Source of the DNA: Streptococcus sp.
GTDB lineage: Bacteria > Bacillota > Bacilli > Lactobacillales > Streptococcaceae
NCBI RefSeq assembly: GCF_030825805.1
Contig: NZ_JAPJPF010000013.1
Span: forward strand, 1-37,379
DNA: 37,379 nt
Direction of reading: 5' to 3'
The notes below the pieces were generated by a model, which was given only the letters and a program-made list of their open reading frames with translations, did not search any database and was not told where the DNA came from. The position numbers and the translations under genes were made by a program. Positions 7,409 to 17,216 of this stretch are shown here, piece after piece (the stretch's first letter is position 1; each line of letters begins with the position of its first letter).

Positions 7409-8733
7409 TGTCGATGAATTATGTGTATTTTATTCTCATTGGATTACCCTTGATTTTATCTTATCCATTAATTGATAGACAGTTAAAACATAAGCATTCA
7501 AAATTCTATTTAATTTTAATTATTTCTACTTTACTTCATGTGATATCTTTTATTTTAGGATATTTTGACTTAGATTTATTATATGCTTTCTTTATTTTAG
7601 CTTATCCTATATTTTTCTACTCATACTATAGATTCTTTTGTAGATATGATCATTATTTTGCCATTTTATATTCTCTGTTTATTTATCTAGCTTTTGAAAC
7701 AACAGATACTTTTTTATCAGTAATTTTATCGTCTATAACTGGAGACTACATAGCAACTTATTATTCTATATTTTTTGTTACTCTTATTTCAATTTTATCG
7801 ATTGTTATCATTACGAGAATTATTTCTATTCTCGAAGTGAATCTTCTCTATTTTAAAGAGCGGGTTTTTAAGAAATTTGTCAAACAATTGATCGTTAGTT
7901 ATCTTATTTTAACATTAGTATTGAATGCTTCTCATTGGATAAGTGATATTGCTCATTTCAATAGTTTTGGTAGCATGGTAGCAACGATTTGTTTCTTGAT
8001 ATTTATCGGAACCATGGTTCAAATGAAGACGGTTCGAGATCGTTATGAAAAGAAAATGGAGTTGAAGCAAAAGAGGTTCGAACAGCGCCAAATGGAGCAG
8101 TATATGAATAAAATTCAAGGCCTCTATTTAGAATTAAAAGGTTTTCGTCATGATTTTGGCAATATTATCACTTCCTTAAATTTAGCGATTGAGGAAGAAA
8201 ATATTGAGGATATTAAACGAATTCAAAGAGATGTTCTTGAAGAATGCTACGGCCAACTCCAAAAAGAAGAATATACAGGATTTGACCTAGGAAATATTCG
8301 AGATTCTGCTTTGAGAAGTATCCTAAGTAGGGGATGGATCTATGCAGAGGAAATGGGTGTTAAACTAACCTTTGAAACAGAAGATATTATTGAAAAGGTT
8401 CCAATGAGATTGTTGGATCTCGTACGAACTGTTGGAATTTTAGTCAATAATGCTATTGAAGCTGCTAAAATGAGTCAAGAAAAAGAAGTTCAAATAGCGG
8501 TTTTTAATATGCCGAATGGAGTGCATCTGATCATAAAGAACTCTGTTTCTGATGAGCCGATTAATTGGAATAAGCTCTATGAAAAAGGATTTTCAACTAA
8601 AGGGGATCGTAGAGGAATGGGCCTTGCGATTGTAAAAGAGCTTATTGGAGAATATGCTGCTATTTTTCTAGAGACAGAATTGATCAATGGAAAATTTACG
8701 CAGAGCTTAGTTATTGGAGAGAAAGGAAGATAG
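7408..8733 (+). CDS. comD: Competence histidine kinase ComD (CSP receptor)
   Basis: The 441-residue protein has an N-terminal half of about six to seven membrane helices (residues 3-205), a coiled-coil-like linker (about 212-240), and a kinase domain of the HPK10 class. The phospho-accepting His248 lies in FRHDFGNI, the N-box is at N347-N348 (VNNAIEAA), and the glycine box is GDRRGMGLAIVKEL. It senses extracellular CSP and phosphorylates ComE. The start overlaps the comC stop; a second ATG lies six bases on. The membrane half is the part that co-varies with CSP type, so it should differ from other pherotypes. Confidence 0.96.
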   Translation: MSMNYVYFILIGLPLILSYPLIDRQLKHKHSKFYLILIISTLLHVISFILGYFDLDLLYAFFILAYPIFFYSYYRFFCRYDHYFAILYSLFIYLAFETTDTFLSVILSSITGDYIATYYSIFFVTLISILSIVIITRIISILEVNLLYFKERVFKKFVKQLIVSYLILTLVLNASHWISDIAHFNSFGSMVATICFLIFIGTMVQMKTVRDRYEKKMELKQKRFEQRQMEQYMNKIQGLYLELKGFRHDFGNIITSLNLAIEEENIEDIKRIQRDVLEECYGQLQKEEYTGFDLGNIRDSALRSILSRGWIYAEEMGVKLTFETEDIIEKVPMRLLDLVRTVGILVNNAIEAAKMSQEKEVQIAVFNMPNGVHLIIKNSVSDEPINWNKLYEKGFSTKGDRRGMGLAIVKELIGEYAAIFLETELINGKFTQSLVIGEKGR

Positions 8734-9486
8734 ATGAATATTGTATTGCTAGAGGACGAAATTTCTCAACAAGTTCGAGTAGAGAAACATGTGAAAGCTA
8801 TCGCTGAGGAGGAAGGCCTACGATTAAATATTGTTTCCACCAGTAAAATAACTGAACTAAAGGAATATCTAACCAATGGTGATTTTCATCAGCTTTTCTT
8901 CCTTGATATTGATATCAAAGGGGATGAAAAAGCTGGTATCAAGGCAGCTCAAATGATTCGTGAGGTCAATCCTTTTGCCATCATTGCCTTTATCACGACG
9001 AAATCGGAATTTGCTACTATTACCTATCGTTACAAGGTATCAGCTCTTGAATTTATTGAAAAAACCTTGAATGAAAACTTGTTTAAGGAAAAAATTCGAG
9101 AATGCATTCTCTACTTGAAGAGGAATGTGATTGAAAATAAAAATATCATTGATTTCTTTGAGTACAGTTTCAAAAATATGGAAATTCGAGTTCCATACCG
9201 AGATATATTGTACATTGAGACAACTGGAGTTTCCCACAAATTGCGACTTGTTGGAAAGAATTTTCAAAAGGAATTTTTAGGGACTATCAAGGATATACTT
9301 GAGAAAGATGTAGACAATCATTTCTTCAGTCCTAATCAGTCTTATATAGTCAATCAAAGAATGATTGTCAATTTTGATCGTCGCAAGAGACTCTTGATGT
9401 TAGAAGAGGAGACAACTTGCCCTGTTTCTCGTACACAGGTGAAAAGGGTCGAAGAATTATTAAATAAAATACAGAAAAAGGCTTGA
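8734..9486 (+). CDS. comE: Competence response regulator ComE
   Basis: The 250-residue regulator has an N-terminal receiver (VLLEDE at 4-9, phosphorylated Asp58 in FFLDIDI, Lys in FITTKS) and a C-terminal LytTR DNA-binding domain (about 145-245). In pneumococcus ComE~P binds direct repeats before comCDE, comAB and comX. Asp58 is at the same position as in pneumococcal ComE. The ATG directly abuts the comD stop, with GAAAGGAAG inside comD. No terminator follows, so comCDE transcripts can read into tRNA-Glu and tRNA-Asn. Confidence 0.97.
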   Translation: MNIVLLEDEISQQVRVEKHVKAIAEEEGLRLNIVSTSKITELKEYLTNGDFHQLFFLDIDIKGDEKAGIKAAQMIREVNPFAIIAFITTKSEFATITYRYKVSALEFIEKTLNENLFKEKIRECILYLKRNVIENKNIIDFFEYSFKNMEIRVPYRDILYIETTGVSHKLRLVGKNFQKEFLGTIKDILEKDVDNHFFSPNQSYIVNQRMIVNFDRRKRLLMLEEETTCPVSRTQVKRVEELLNKIQKKA

Positions 9487-9510
9487 CAATTTTTGAATCG
9501 ATGGTATAAT
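9483..9510 (+). promoter_or_regulatory. Near-consensus promoter for tRNA-Glu/tRNA-Asn
   Basis: TTGACA (9483-9488) and TATAAT (9505-9510) are perfect hexamers 16 bases apart, with a TGG extension. The -35 overlaps the comE stop codon (9484-9486). Confidence 0.9.
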
Positions 9511-9533
9511 GGGATATGTTCTGTTAATGACAT

Positions 9534-9605
9534 GGTCCGTTGGTCAAGGGGTTAAGACACCGCCTTTTCACGGCGGTAACACGGGTTCGAATCCCGTACG
9601 GACTA
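9534..9605 (+). tRNA. tRNA-Glu (anticodon TTC)
   Basis: The 72-base cloverleaf has acceptor GGTCCGT/ACGGACT, anticodon loop TTTTCAC between CCGCC and GGCGG, and T-arm GGGTTCGAATCCC. CCA is not encoded. This is the tRNA expected downstream of comE in streptococci. Confidence 0.96.
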
Positions 9606-9613
9606 TATCTCAT

Positions 9614-9687
9614 TCCGCCATAGCTCAGTTGGTAGTAGCGCATGACTGTTAATCATGATGTCGTAGGTTCGAGTCCTACTGGCGGAG
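9614..9687 (+). tRNA. tRNA-Asn (anticodon GTT)
   Basis: The 74-base cloverleaf has acceptor TCCGCCA/TGGCGGA, anticodon loop CTGTTAA between ATGA and TCAT, and T-arm AGGTTCGAGTCCT. Discriminator G, no encoded CCA. It lies eight bases after tRNA-Glu on the same transcript. Confidence 0.96.
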
Positions 9688-9694
9688 CTAAACT

Positions 9695-9718
9695 AGCATC
9701 CTAAGGGATGCTTTTTTT
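9695..9718 (+). terminator. Terminator of the tRNA-Glu/tRNA-Asn (and comCDE) unit
   Basis: A 7-bp GC-containing stem AGCATCC/GGATGCT with loop TAAG is followed by six to seven T residues. Confidence 0.88.
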
Positions 9719-9727
9719 GTATAAAAT

Positions 9728-9756
9728 AAGAGCCCCTTCAAACTGATGGGGCTCTT
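9728..9756 (-). terminator. Terminator of the YfhO-like gene
   Basis: On the minus strand a 9-bp stem (AAGAGCCCC/GGGGCTCTT) with an 11-base loop is followed by an AT-rich tail. It lies 12 bases after the gene stop and faces the tRNA terminator. Confidence 0.75.
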
Positions 9757-9768
9757 TATGATGCGAAT

Positions 9769-12357
9769 TTACTGATTTTTTGAGGATTGAGATTTCTTTC
9801 GAATAGCATTGTAGCAAGCGAAGGAAAGAATTCCGAGTAGGAAAGCGATGGTTCCTTCTTTTAACCCATGTGGAATGAACTGTAGAACAACCTGTCCTTT
9901 TCCTTTAGGGACATCAACAGTCATAAATCCTTTTTGAGCCCTTTGAATAGGGACAGGTTGATTATTGATCGTCGCTGTCCACCCTTTATCATAAGGAAGG
10001 GTGAAAAAGAGACTTGTATGGTGGTCTGCTGTAAAATCTGCAGTGACGGTATTTCCTTTGGTTTGCACATGAACTTCTTGTTGGTGCAACCTTTCAAAGG
10101 CTTCCTGGTAGGCTTGAAGGTTCAAAGCAAAAAATTCTGGAGTTTGGAAGGTTACGGTAGAATTTTCAGGGAAGGCAATTCGAACCTTAACAGTTTCTCC
10201 TGCTGTAAAGTGACCAATGGTGAAGAATGGAAAGACATTGTCTGTTGTATAGCGGTTGACTTGGCCATTCGTAATGATCTCAACATCGGTATAATCTTCA
10301 TTCTCAAATTCTAAAGAAGGAAGGTTTACATAAAGTTGACTATCGTTTTGAACATAGAGCTCATATTCGATACTGGCATAAGTCAGAAAACTATCTGCTT
10401 CAACTTTAGCCTTTTGAGGTCCTTGAGAAGGATCGTCTGCACCAGTTTTCAGTGGATGTAATCGCTGATAGTAAGTCAACGATTGCCCCGTTAGATGATT
10501 GAGAAAGTTCTTTTGGTTATCTAAGGTTAGATTAGAAAATGGGATATCCTTGTAGGGACTTGCGGTTAGAAATGCTAGTGAAAGAGCTTTTTCATTTTGA
10601 TACAAGGTCTGATTTCCTTGCGTTTCCAATTTATGAAAAGCAAACTTTTGGGGATTCCTATCTGAAATATTGTATTTGATCCCGAACAGACTATCCATTA
10701 GTAATGTATTGTTTTGATAGCGCAAGTTCAAGTTGGTTCCATCTGATTTAAAACCGAGTTTGTCTAGGGTCGAACTGGTATCTGTATTTCTGACAGATGA
10801 AAACTGGGAGATCCCTCTAAAATTGTATTTCATGCTGTCATTACCTGTTTGAGGTTGGAGAATCTCTGTTCGGTAAAATTCTTGATCATCCTGTAAACTT
10901 GATGTCAATTTATCAATTGATGGAATCTTTCCTTGGTAAGAAGAACGAGCTGCAAATACCCATTCATTTGCAATTCCATCGATCTGATAATAGCTGTTTA
11001 TACTAATTTCAAACAAACAGAAGAAGAGAATAACAGCAGAAAAAATTGGATAAGAAAGTTTACGAACTGTAAAGGCAAGTGTCACAGTAAAGAATACAAG
11101 AAGGAATTCTAGTGTCAAGACAAAATGACTGCTTGTCAAGAAAGAATAATGCTTGCGATAGAGAAAGGTGAGGATAAATCCAATGCTAATTAAACTGAAA
11201 GTTAGGCAGAGTCGTTGCCAATTGATTTCTTTTAACCGATTTAGTGCTTCTGCCGCCATGAACAAAATAGTCAATGAAAAAAGCCAGGCATAACGGTGAA
11301 GAAACATATTAGGAGCATGCATACCTTGCCAGAATAAATCCAGAGCTTGTAAATAGAAACTTGCAATAAGAATGACTAATAAAGTCAAATAAGCTAGTTT
11401 CACGTGAAACCGAATCGATTTGACAAAGAAAAATAGAAAGGCAAGTAAGAATGGAAATAGACCAACATAGATCATAGGGATAGCCCCATATTTTGTTGTA
11501 TCAAAACTACCAATTAAATTCTTTGCAAAAACGTCTAAGTACCAACTATTTTCTGTAAAGGTTCTTGTAATCTTGGTAAAGTTTTCTCCATGAGTTCGTA
11601 AATCCAATATGGTGGGGTAAATCATGATCAAGCTAGTGACCCCTGCTAAAATTGACACAATTGTAAAGTCAAAGAAAGAAGATCTTCTTTCTTTAAAGTC
11701 CCAGGAAAGCTGCGTGAAATACCATAATGTCAAGAAGATAGCCATCATAAATCCAAAATAATAATTTTGGATGAAGAGGATAGTCAAGCTTGTAAAGTAG
11801 AGAACCCGCTTCTTTTGAGTCATCAAACGGTGTAAACCTAACAGAATAAGAGGAGCCAAAATGAAGACATCGAGCCAGGTTTTGATTTCAATCTGACTGA
11901 CGGAGAAACTCATTAACGCAAACAAAGTTGACAGCGAAAGAACCAAGAATGTTTGCAGTTGAGGATAGATTCCCTTAATGGAATAATAAGTTGACAACCC
12001 AATCAATCCTATTTTTATCAGTGTAAAGAGATAGAGGGAATCAACCATGGATAAACTGTCAAAGAAGAAGACAAAGGGAGATAGAAAACTTCCTAAGTAA
12101 TAGCTGGAAAGAGCGTAGAAATTTAACCCGAGCCCACTTGTAAAGCTGTAAAGGAAGCTGTCGGTTCCGTGTAAAATATTTCGTAAAGTAACGTCGAAAA
12201 TAACGTATTGATGAAAGCCATCACCTAATAAAGGAGAAGTTTCACTCCCCCAATAAATGCCCTGACTGAGGTAGACGAAAAATAAGATTGTAAAGGGAAG
12301 TAAAAAAGCTGTAAAGTAAACAATGATGGGGTGTGATAGATATTTTTTAAATTTCAT
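9769..12357 (-). CDS. YfhO family polytopic membrane protein
   Basis: The 862-residue product has about a dozen membrane helices in its first 460 residues, a large extracellular region (about 470-830) and a final membrane helix near the C-terminus before a basic tail (RKKSQSSKNQ). The early motif GDGFHQY after the first helix and the overall layout match the YfhO family. In Bacillus, YfhO is a GT-C-type protein involved in glycosylating lipoteichoic acid; a similar cell-envelope role here is inference. An in-frame TTG at 12384 lies in the loop of the upstream gene's terminator, so the ATG at 12357 is preferred, though it lacks a good ribosome site. A candidate parS lies inside. Confidence 0.85.
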   Translation of the reverse strand: MKFKKYLSHPIIVYFTAFLLPFTILFFVYLSQGIYWGSETSPLLGDGFHQYVIFDVTLRNILHGTDSFLYSFTSGLGLNFYALSSYYLGSFLSPFVFFFDSLSMVDSLYLFTLIKIGLIGLSTYYSIKGIYPQLQTFLVLSLSTLFALMSFSVSQIEIKTWLDVFILAPLILLGLHRLMTQKKRVLYFTSLTILFIQNYYFGFMMAIFLTLWYFTQLSWDFKERRSSFFDFTIVSILAGVTSLIMIYPTILDLRTHGENFTKITRTFTENSWYLDVFAKNLIGSFDTTKYGAIPMIYVGLFPFLLAFLFFFVKSIRFHVKLAYLTLLVILIASFYLQALDLFWQGMHAPNMFLHRYAWLFSLTILFMAAEALNRLKEINWQRLCLTFSLISIGFILTFLYRKHYSFLTSSHFVLTLEFLLVFFTVTLAFTVRKLSYPIFSAVILFFCLFEISINSYYQIDGIANEWVFAARSSYQGKIPSIDKLTSSLQDDQEFYRTEILQPQTGNDSMKYNFRGISQFSSVRNTDTSSTLDKLGFKSDGTNLNLRYQNNTLLMDSLFGIKYNISDRNPQKFAFHKLETQGNQTLYQNEKALSLAFLTASPYKDIPFSNLTLDNQKNFLNHLTGQSLTYYQRLHPLKTGADDPSQGPQKAKVEADSFLTYASIEYELYVQNDSQLYVNLPSLEFENEDYTDVEIITNGQVNRYTTDNVFPFFTIGHFTAGETVKVRIAFPENSTVTFQTPEFFALNLQAYQEAFERLHQQEVHVQTKGNTVTADFTADHHTSLFFTLPYDKGWTATINNQPVPIQRAQKGFMTVDVPKGKGQVVLQFIPHGLKEGTIAFLLGILSFACYNAIRKKSQSSKNQ
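11396..11411. other. Candidate parS site inside the YfhO-like gene
   Basis: AGTTTCACGTGAAACC contains the 14-base palindromic core GTTTCACGTGAAAC of the ParB site. Only the outermost pair differs from the consensus TGTTTCACGTGAAACA. It lies about 7 kb from oriC. Confidence 0.88.
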
Positions 12358-12373
12358 ATAGTCTATTGAAAGA

Positions 12374-12395
12374 CCCTGAAACAAAGGTTCCAGGG
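12374..12395 (-). terminator. Terminator of the ABC-F gene
   Basis: On the minus strand CCCTGGAAC/GTTTCAGGG form a 9-bp stem (one G-T pair) with loop CTTT, followed by TCTTT. The T-tract is short, so read-through into the YfhO-like gene is possible. Confidence 0.65.
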
Positions 12396-12418
12396 TTTTT
12401 GATCATTTGGAGTGATTC

Positions 12419-14041
12419 TTAGTCTTTCCAAAGTTCTTTAACTTTTTCTTGAACTTCTTGGTTTTCTAAGAATTCATCATAGGTTTCATCAATCCGGTCA
12501 ATGACACCATTTTTTGAAAGAACAATGATATGGTTGGCAAGAGTTTGAATAAACTCATGGTCGTGACTGGCAAAGATGATCGATTCTTTGAAGTTTTTCA
12601 ATCCATCGTTCAAGCTTGAAATTGATTCCAAATCCAAGTGATTTGTAGGATCGTCAAGTACAAGAACATTTGACTTCAAAAGCATGAGTTTTGAAAGCAT
12701 CACGCGCACCTTTTCTCCCCCTGACAAGACGTTGACAGGCTTGTTAACCTCATCTCCAGAGAAGAGCATGCGTCCGAGGAATCCACGAAGGAAGGTATTG
12801 TCATCTTCTTCTTTACTTGCGAATTGACGCAACCAGTCAAGAATTGATTCGCCACCTGCAAAGTCAGCTGAATTGTCTTTTGGTAAGTAAGAGCGGCTAG
12901 TTGTAACTCCCCACTTGACAGTTCCTTCATATTCGATTTCACCCATAATGGCGCGGATCAAGGCAGTTGTTTGGATATCGTTTTGACCGATAAGAGCCGT
13001 CTTGTCACCTGGACGTAAGATGAAGCTGATGTTGTCAAGAATAGTTTCACCGTCAATCTTTACAGATAAGTTCTCTACTGTCAACAGATCATTTCCAATT
13101 TCTCGCTCCGCTTTAAAGCTGATAAATGGGTATTTTCGGCTAGATGGGACAATTTCTTCTAACTGAATCTTGTCAAGCATCTTTTTACGCGACGTTGCCT
13201 GTTTTGATTTTGACGCATTGGCAGAGAAACGAGCCACAAATTCTTGTAATTGTTTGATTTTTTCTTCTGCTTTAGCATTACGGTCTGCTAACAACTTGGC
13301 AGCCAGTTCAGATGATTCTTTCCAGAAATCATAGTTACCAACATAGAGTTTGATTTTTCCAAAGTCTAGGTCGGCCATGTGGGTACATACTTTATTCAAG
13401 AAGTGACGGTCGTGAGATACAACGATAACGGTATTCTCGAAATCAATCAAGAAATCTTCTAACCAGGTAATGGATTGAATATCAAGACCGTTAGTTGGCT
13501 CGTCCAAAAGAAGGACGTCTGGTTTACCAAAGAGAGCTTTGGCTAGGAGGACTTTCACTTTATCTCCATTTGCTAGTTCACTCATATTTTGGTAGTGGAG
13601 CTCTTCTGGAATATTCAGATTTTGGAGGAGTTGTGAAGCTTCACTTTCCGCTTCCCAACCACCTAGTTCAGCGAATTCTCCTTCGAGTTCTGCTGCACGG
13701 ACACCGTCTTCATCTGAAAAATCTTCCTTCATATAGATAGCATCTTTTTCCTTCATGATGCTATAAAGTTTTTCATTTCCCATGATAACGACATCAATGG
13801 CACGCTCATCTTCGTAGTCAAAGTGATTTTGACGAAGAACAGAAAGACGTTCGTCTGGTCCAAGAGAAATATGACCAGTTGTCGGTTCAATATCCCCAGC
13901 TAAGATTTTTAAAAAGGTTGATTTTCCAGCACCATTGGCCCCAATCAAACCATAGGTATTTCCTTCTGTAAATTTGATGTTGACATCATCAAAAAGTTTA
14001 CGATCACTAAAACGTAGTGAGACGTCTGTAACTGTTAGCAC
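12419..14041 (-). CDS. ABC-F family ATPase (YkpA/YbiT type)
   Basis: This 540-residue soluble protein has two ABC domains joined by a charged linker and no membrane segment, as in ABC-F translation factors that act on the ribosome. Domain 1 has Walker A GANGAGKS (34-41) and DEPTNGLD, but its signature reads ELANGDK instead of LSGGQ. Domain 2 has a normal LSGGEK signature and DDPTNHLD, but its Walker A reads GQNDIQTT and lacks the lysine. I recall the same departures in close streptococcal homologues, so they are probably not decay. Start is GTG with AGAGGAG upstream. Whether it acts in translation or resistance cannot be read from the sequence. Confidence 0.9.
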   Translation of the reverse strand: MLTVTDVSLRFSDRKLFDDVNIKFTEGNTYGLIGANGAGKSTFLKILAGDIEPTTGHISLGPDERLSVLRQNHFDYEDERAIDVVIMGNEKLYSIMKEKDAIYMKEDFSDEDGVRAAELEGEFAELGGWEAESEASQLLQNLNIPEELHYQNMSELANGDKVKVLLAKALFGKPDVLLLDEPTNGLDIQSITWLEDFLIDFENTVIVVSHDRHFLNKVCTHMADLDFGKIKLYVGNYDFWKESSELAAKLLADRNAKAEEKIKQLQEFVARFSANASKSKQATSRKKMLDKIQLEEIVPSSRKYPFISFKAEREIGNDLLTVENLSVKIDGETILDNISFILRPGDKTALIGQNDIQTTALIRAIMGEIEYEGTVKWGVTTSRSYLPKDNSADFAGGESILDWLRQFASKEEDDNTFLRGFLGRMLFSGDEVNKPVNVLSGGEKVRVMLSKLMLLKSNVLVLDDPTNHLDLESISSLNDGLKNFKESIIFASHDHEFIQTLANHIIVLSKNGVIDRIDETYDEFLENQEVQEKVKELWKD

Positions 14042-14161
14042 GTATAGTTCTCCTCTTTTTCTGTCTATATAAGCCTATTTTACTAGAAAACGCTTGATTT
14101 TTCAATGAATACCCTTATGCGTTGGAGGAAGTCATTTAGTCTGTAGAAAAGGGTGAAGAAC

Positions 14162-14190
14162 TTGACTTTCCTTTGATGTCATTATATAAT
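14162..14190 (+). promoter_or_regulatory. Promoter of trpS
   Basis: TTGACT (14162-14167) and TATAAT (14185-14190) are 17 bases apart, just before the T-box leader. Confidence 0.85.
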
Positions 14191-14196
14191 GAAAAG

Positions 14197-14440
14197 CAAT
14201 CAGAAGAGTAATCTGTATTCGTATTTTAGAGAGCTTATGGTTGCTGAAAATAAGCAACGAAACAGAATGAAATGGACTGATGTTCAAATAGAATCTTAAC
14301 CAATAGAGATTCGGCTAGCAGGCCTTATGTGCAGCTCATTTGTGATGAGTTAGAGAGAACAGCATATGCTGTTCTAAGTGAGGTGGCACCGTGTCTCAGA
14401 CGCCCTCGCATAGTTTTTGCTATGCGTGGGCTTTTATTTT
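14197..14440 (+). promoter_or_regulatory. Tryptophan T-box leader of trpS
   Basis: The 5' part has the AGAGAGCTTATGGTTGCTGA element of stem I. A TGG at 14273-14275 is placed as the Trp specifier codon. AGTGAGGTGGCACCGTG (14377-14393) is the T-box; its TGGC would pair with the GCCA end of tRNA-Trp. The terminator stem (14402-14413 with 14420-14431) is followed by TTTTATTTT. GAGG before the T-box can pair with CCTC of the terminator's left arm, giving the competing antiterminator. Uncharged tRNA-Trp should allow read-through. Confidence 0.93.
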
Positions 14441-14461
14441 GTACTTCAGGGAGGAAGAAAA

Positions 14462-15487
14462 ATGACCAAGCCGATTATTTTAACTGGAGATCGCCCGACT
14501 GGGAAGCTCCATATTGGACACTATGTCGGTTCGTTGAAGAATCGAGTTCTTATGCAAAATGAAGACAAGTACCAGATGTTTGTCTTTTTAGCCGATCAGC
14601 AAGCCCTAACGGATCATGCTAAAGATCCACAAACCATTGTTGAGTCTATTGGAAATGTTGCTCTAGATTATTTAGCAGCTGGTTTAGATCCAAAGAAATC
14701 AACTATTTTTATTCAAAGTCAAATCCCTGAGCTAGCGGAATTGACCATGTATTACATGAATTTGGTCTCTGTTTCACGTTTGGAACGAAACCCAACCGTT
14801 AAGACAGAAATTGCCCAAAAAGGATTCGGAGAGTCTATTCCATCTGGTTTCTTGGTTTATCCTGTTTCCCAAGCTGCAGATATTACCGCTTTTAAAGCCA
14901 ATCTCGTGCCTGTTGGAACTGACCAAAAGCCCATGATTGAGCAAACTCGTGAAATTGTTCGTTCCTTTAATCATGCGTATCATTGTGATGTCTTGGTTGA
15001 ACCGGAAGGAATTTTCCCAGAAAATGAGGCCGCGGGTCGTTTGCCTGGATTGGATGGGAATGCTAAGATGTCTAAATCTCTTGGAAATGGTATTTATTTA
15101 GCCGATGATATGGACACCTTGAAGAAAAAGGTCATGAGTATGTATACAGATCCTGAGCATATTCGTGTCGAAGATCCAGGAAAAATCGAAGGAAATATGG
15201 TTTTCCATTATTTAGATGTGTTTGGAAAAGAAGAAGATCAAGCGACCATTCAAGAAATGAAAGACCATTACCAACGGGGTGGTTTAGGAGATGTTAAAAC
15301 CAAACGCTATTTGTTAGAGATTCTTGAAAGAGAGTTGGGCCCTATTCGCGAACGTCGGATTGAATTTGCTAAAGATATGGGTCAAGTTTATGATATGCTT
15401 CAAAAAGGTAGTGAAGTAGCCCGTTCGGTTGCAGCAGAAACGCTTGATCAAGTCAAATCTGCTATGGGATTAAACTATTTCAAGTAA
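14462..15487 (+). CDS. trpS: Tryptophanyl-tRNA synthetase
   Basis: The 341-residue class I synthetase charges tRNA-Trp. The HIGH motif is intact (HIGH, 17-20, within GKLHIGHY) and the KMSKS loop is exact (202-206). Length matches the streptococcal enzyme. The frame is open upstream through the leader's terminator, but GGAGGAAG (14449-14456) fixes the start at 14462. It is a single-gene unit controlled by the preceding T-box and ended by its own terminator. Confidence 0.98.
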   Translation: MTKPIILTGDRPTGKLHIGHYVGSLKNRVLMQNEDKYQMFVFLADQQALTDHAKDPQTIVESIGNVALDYLAAGLDPKKSTIFIQSQIPELAELTMYYMNLVSVSRLERNPTVKTEIAQKGFGESIPSGFLVYPVSQAADITAFKANLVPVGTDQKPMIEQTREIVRSFNHAYHCDVLVEPEGIFPENEAAGRLPGLDGNAKMSKSLGNGIYLADDMDTLKKKVMSMYTDPEHIRVEDPGKIEGNMVFHYLDVFGKEEDQATIQEMKDHYQRGGLGDVKTKRYLLEILERELGPIRERRIEFAKDMGQVYDMLQKGSEVARSVAAETLDQVKSAMGLNYFK

Positions 15488-15525
15488 GCTCTTGATATTG
15501 AGATGATTCAATAAAAAAATGATTC

Positions 15526-15550
15526 AAAAGAGGTTTTAATACCTCTTTTT
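15526..15550 (+). terminator. Terminator of trpS
   Basis: AAAAGAGGT/ACCTCTTTT form a 9-bp stem with a 6-base loop, ending in five T residues. Confidence 0.85.
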
Positions 15551-15568
15551 GAAATATTGTACAAATGA

Positions 15569-17135
<1,567 letters not shown>

Positions 17136-17138
17136 AAA

Positions 17139-17176
17139 AATAAAAGTGTGAAATCTTATGATTTCACACTTTTATT
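17139..17176 (+). terminator. Terminator of guaB
   Basis: A perfect 17-bp stem (17139-17155 with 17160-17176) encloses a 4-base loop TTAT. The outer part is AT-rich and provides the T-tract. Confidence 0.88.
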
Positions 17177-17183
17177 GTGTCAA

Positions 17184-17211
17184 AAAGTTGTCAATCAAAA
17201 TTGACAACTTT
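17184..17211 (-). terminator. Terminator of recF
   Basis: A perfect 12-bp stem (17184-17195 with 17200-17211) with a 4-base loop is followed on the minus strand by further T residues. It lies six bases after the recF stop. Confidence 0.82.
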
Positions 17212-17216
17212 GTTAA

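Noticed and set aside
12358..12384. TTG start for the YfhO-like protein
   Set aside because: It falls in the loop of the preceding gene's terminator and has only a weak ribosome site.
14216..14223. TACGAATA on the minus strand, a perfect SigX (ComX) cin-box core pointing at the ABC-F gene
   Set aside because: It lies inside stem I of the trpS T-box, has no upstream T-rich element, and is about 175 bases from the ABC-F start. Chance is more likely.
15503..15527. ATGATTCAA repeated twice after trpS
   Set aside because: Short AT-rich repeat beside a terminator with no further structure.
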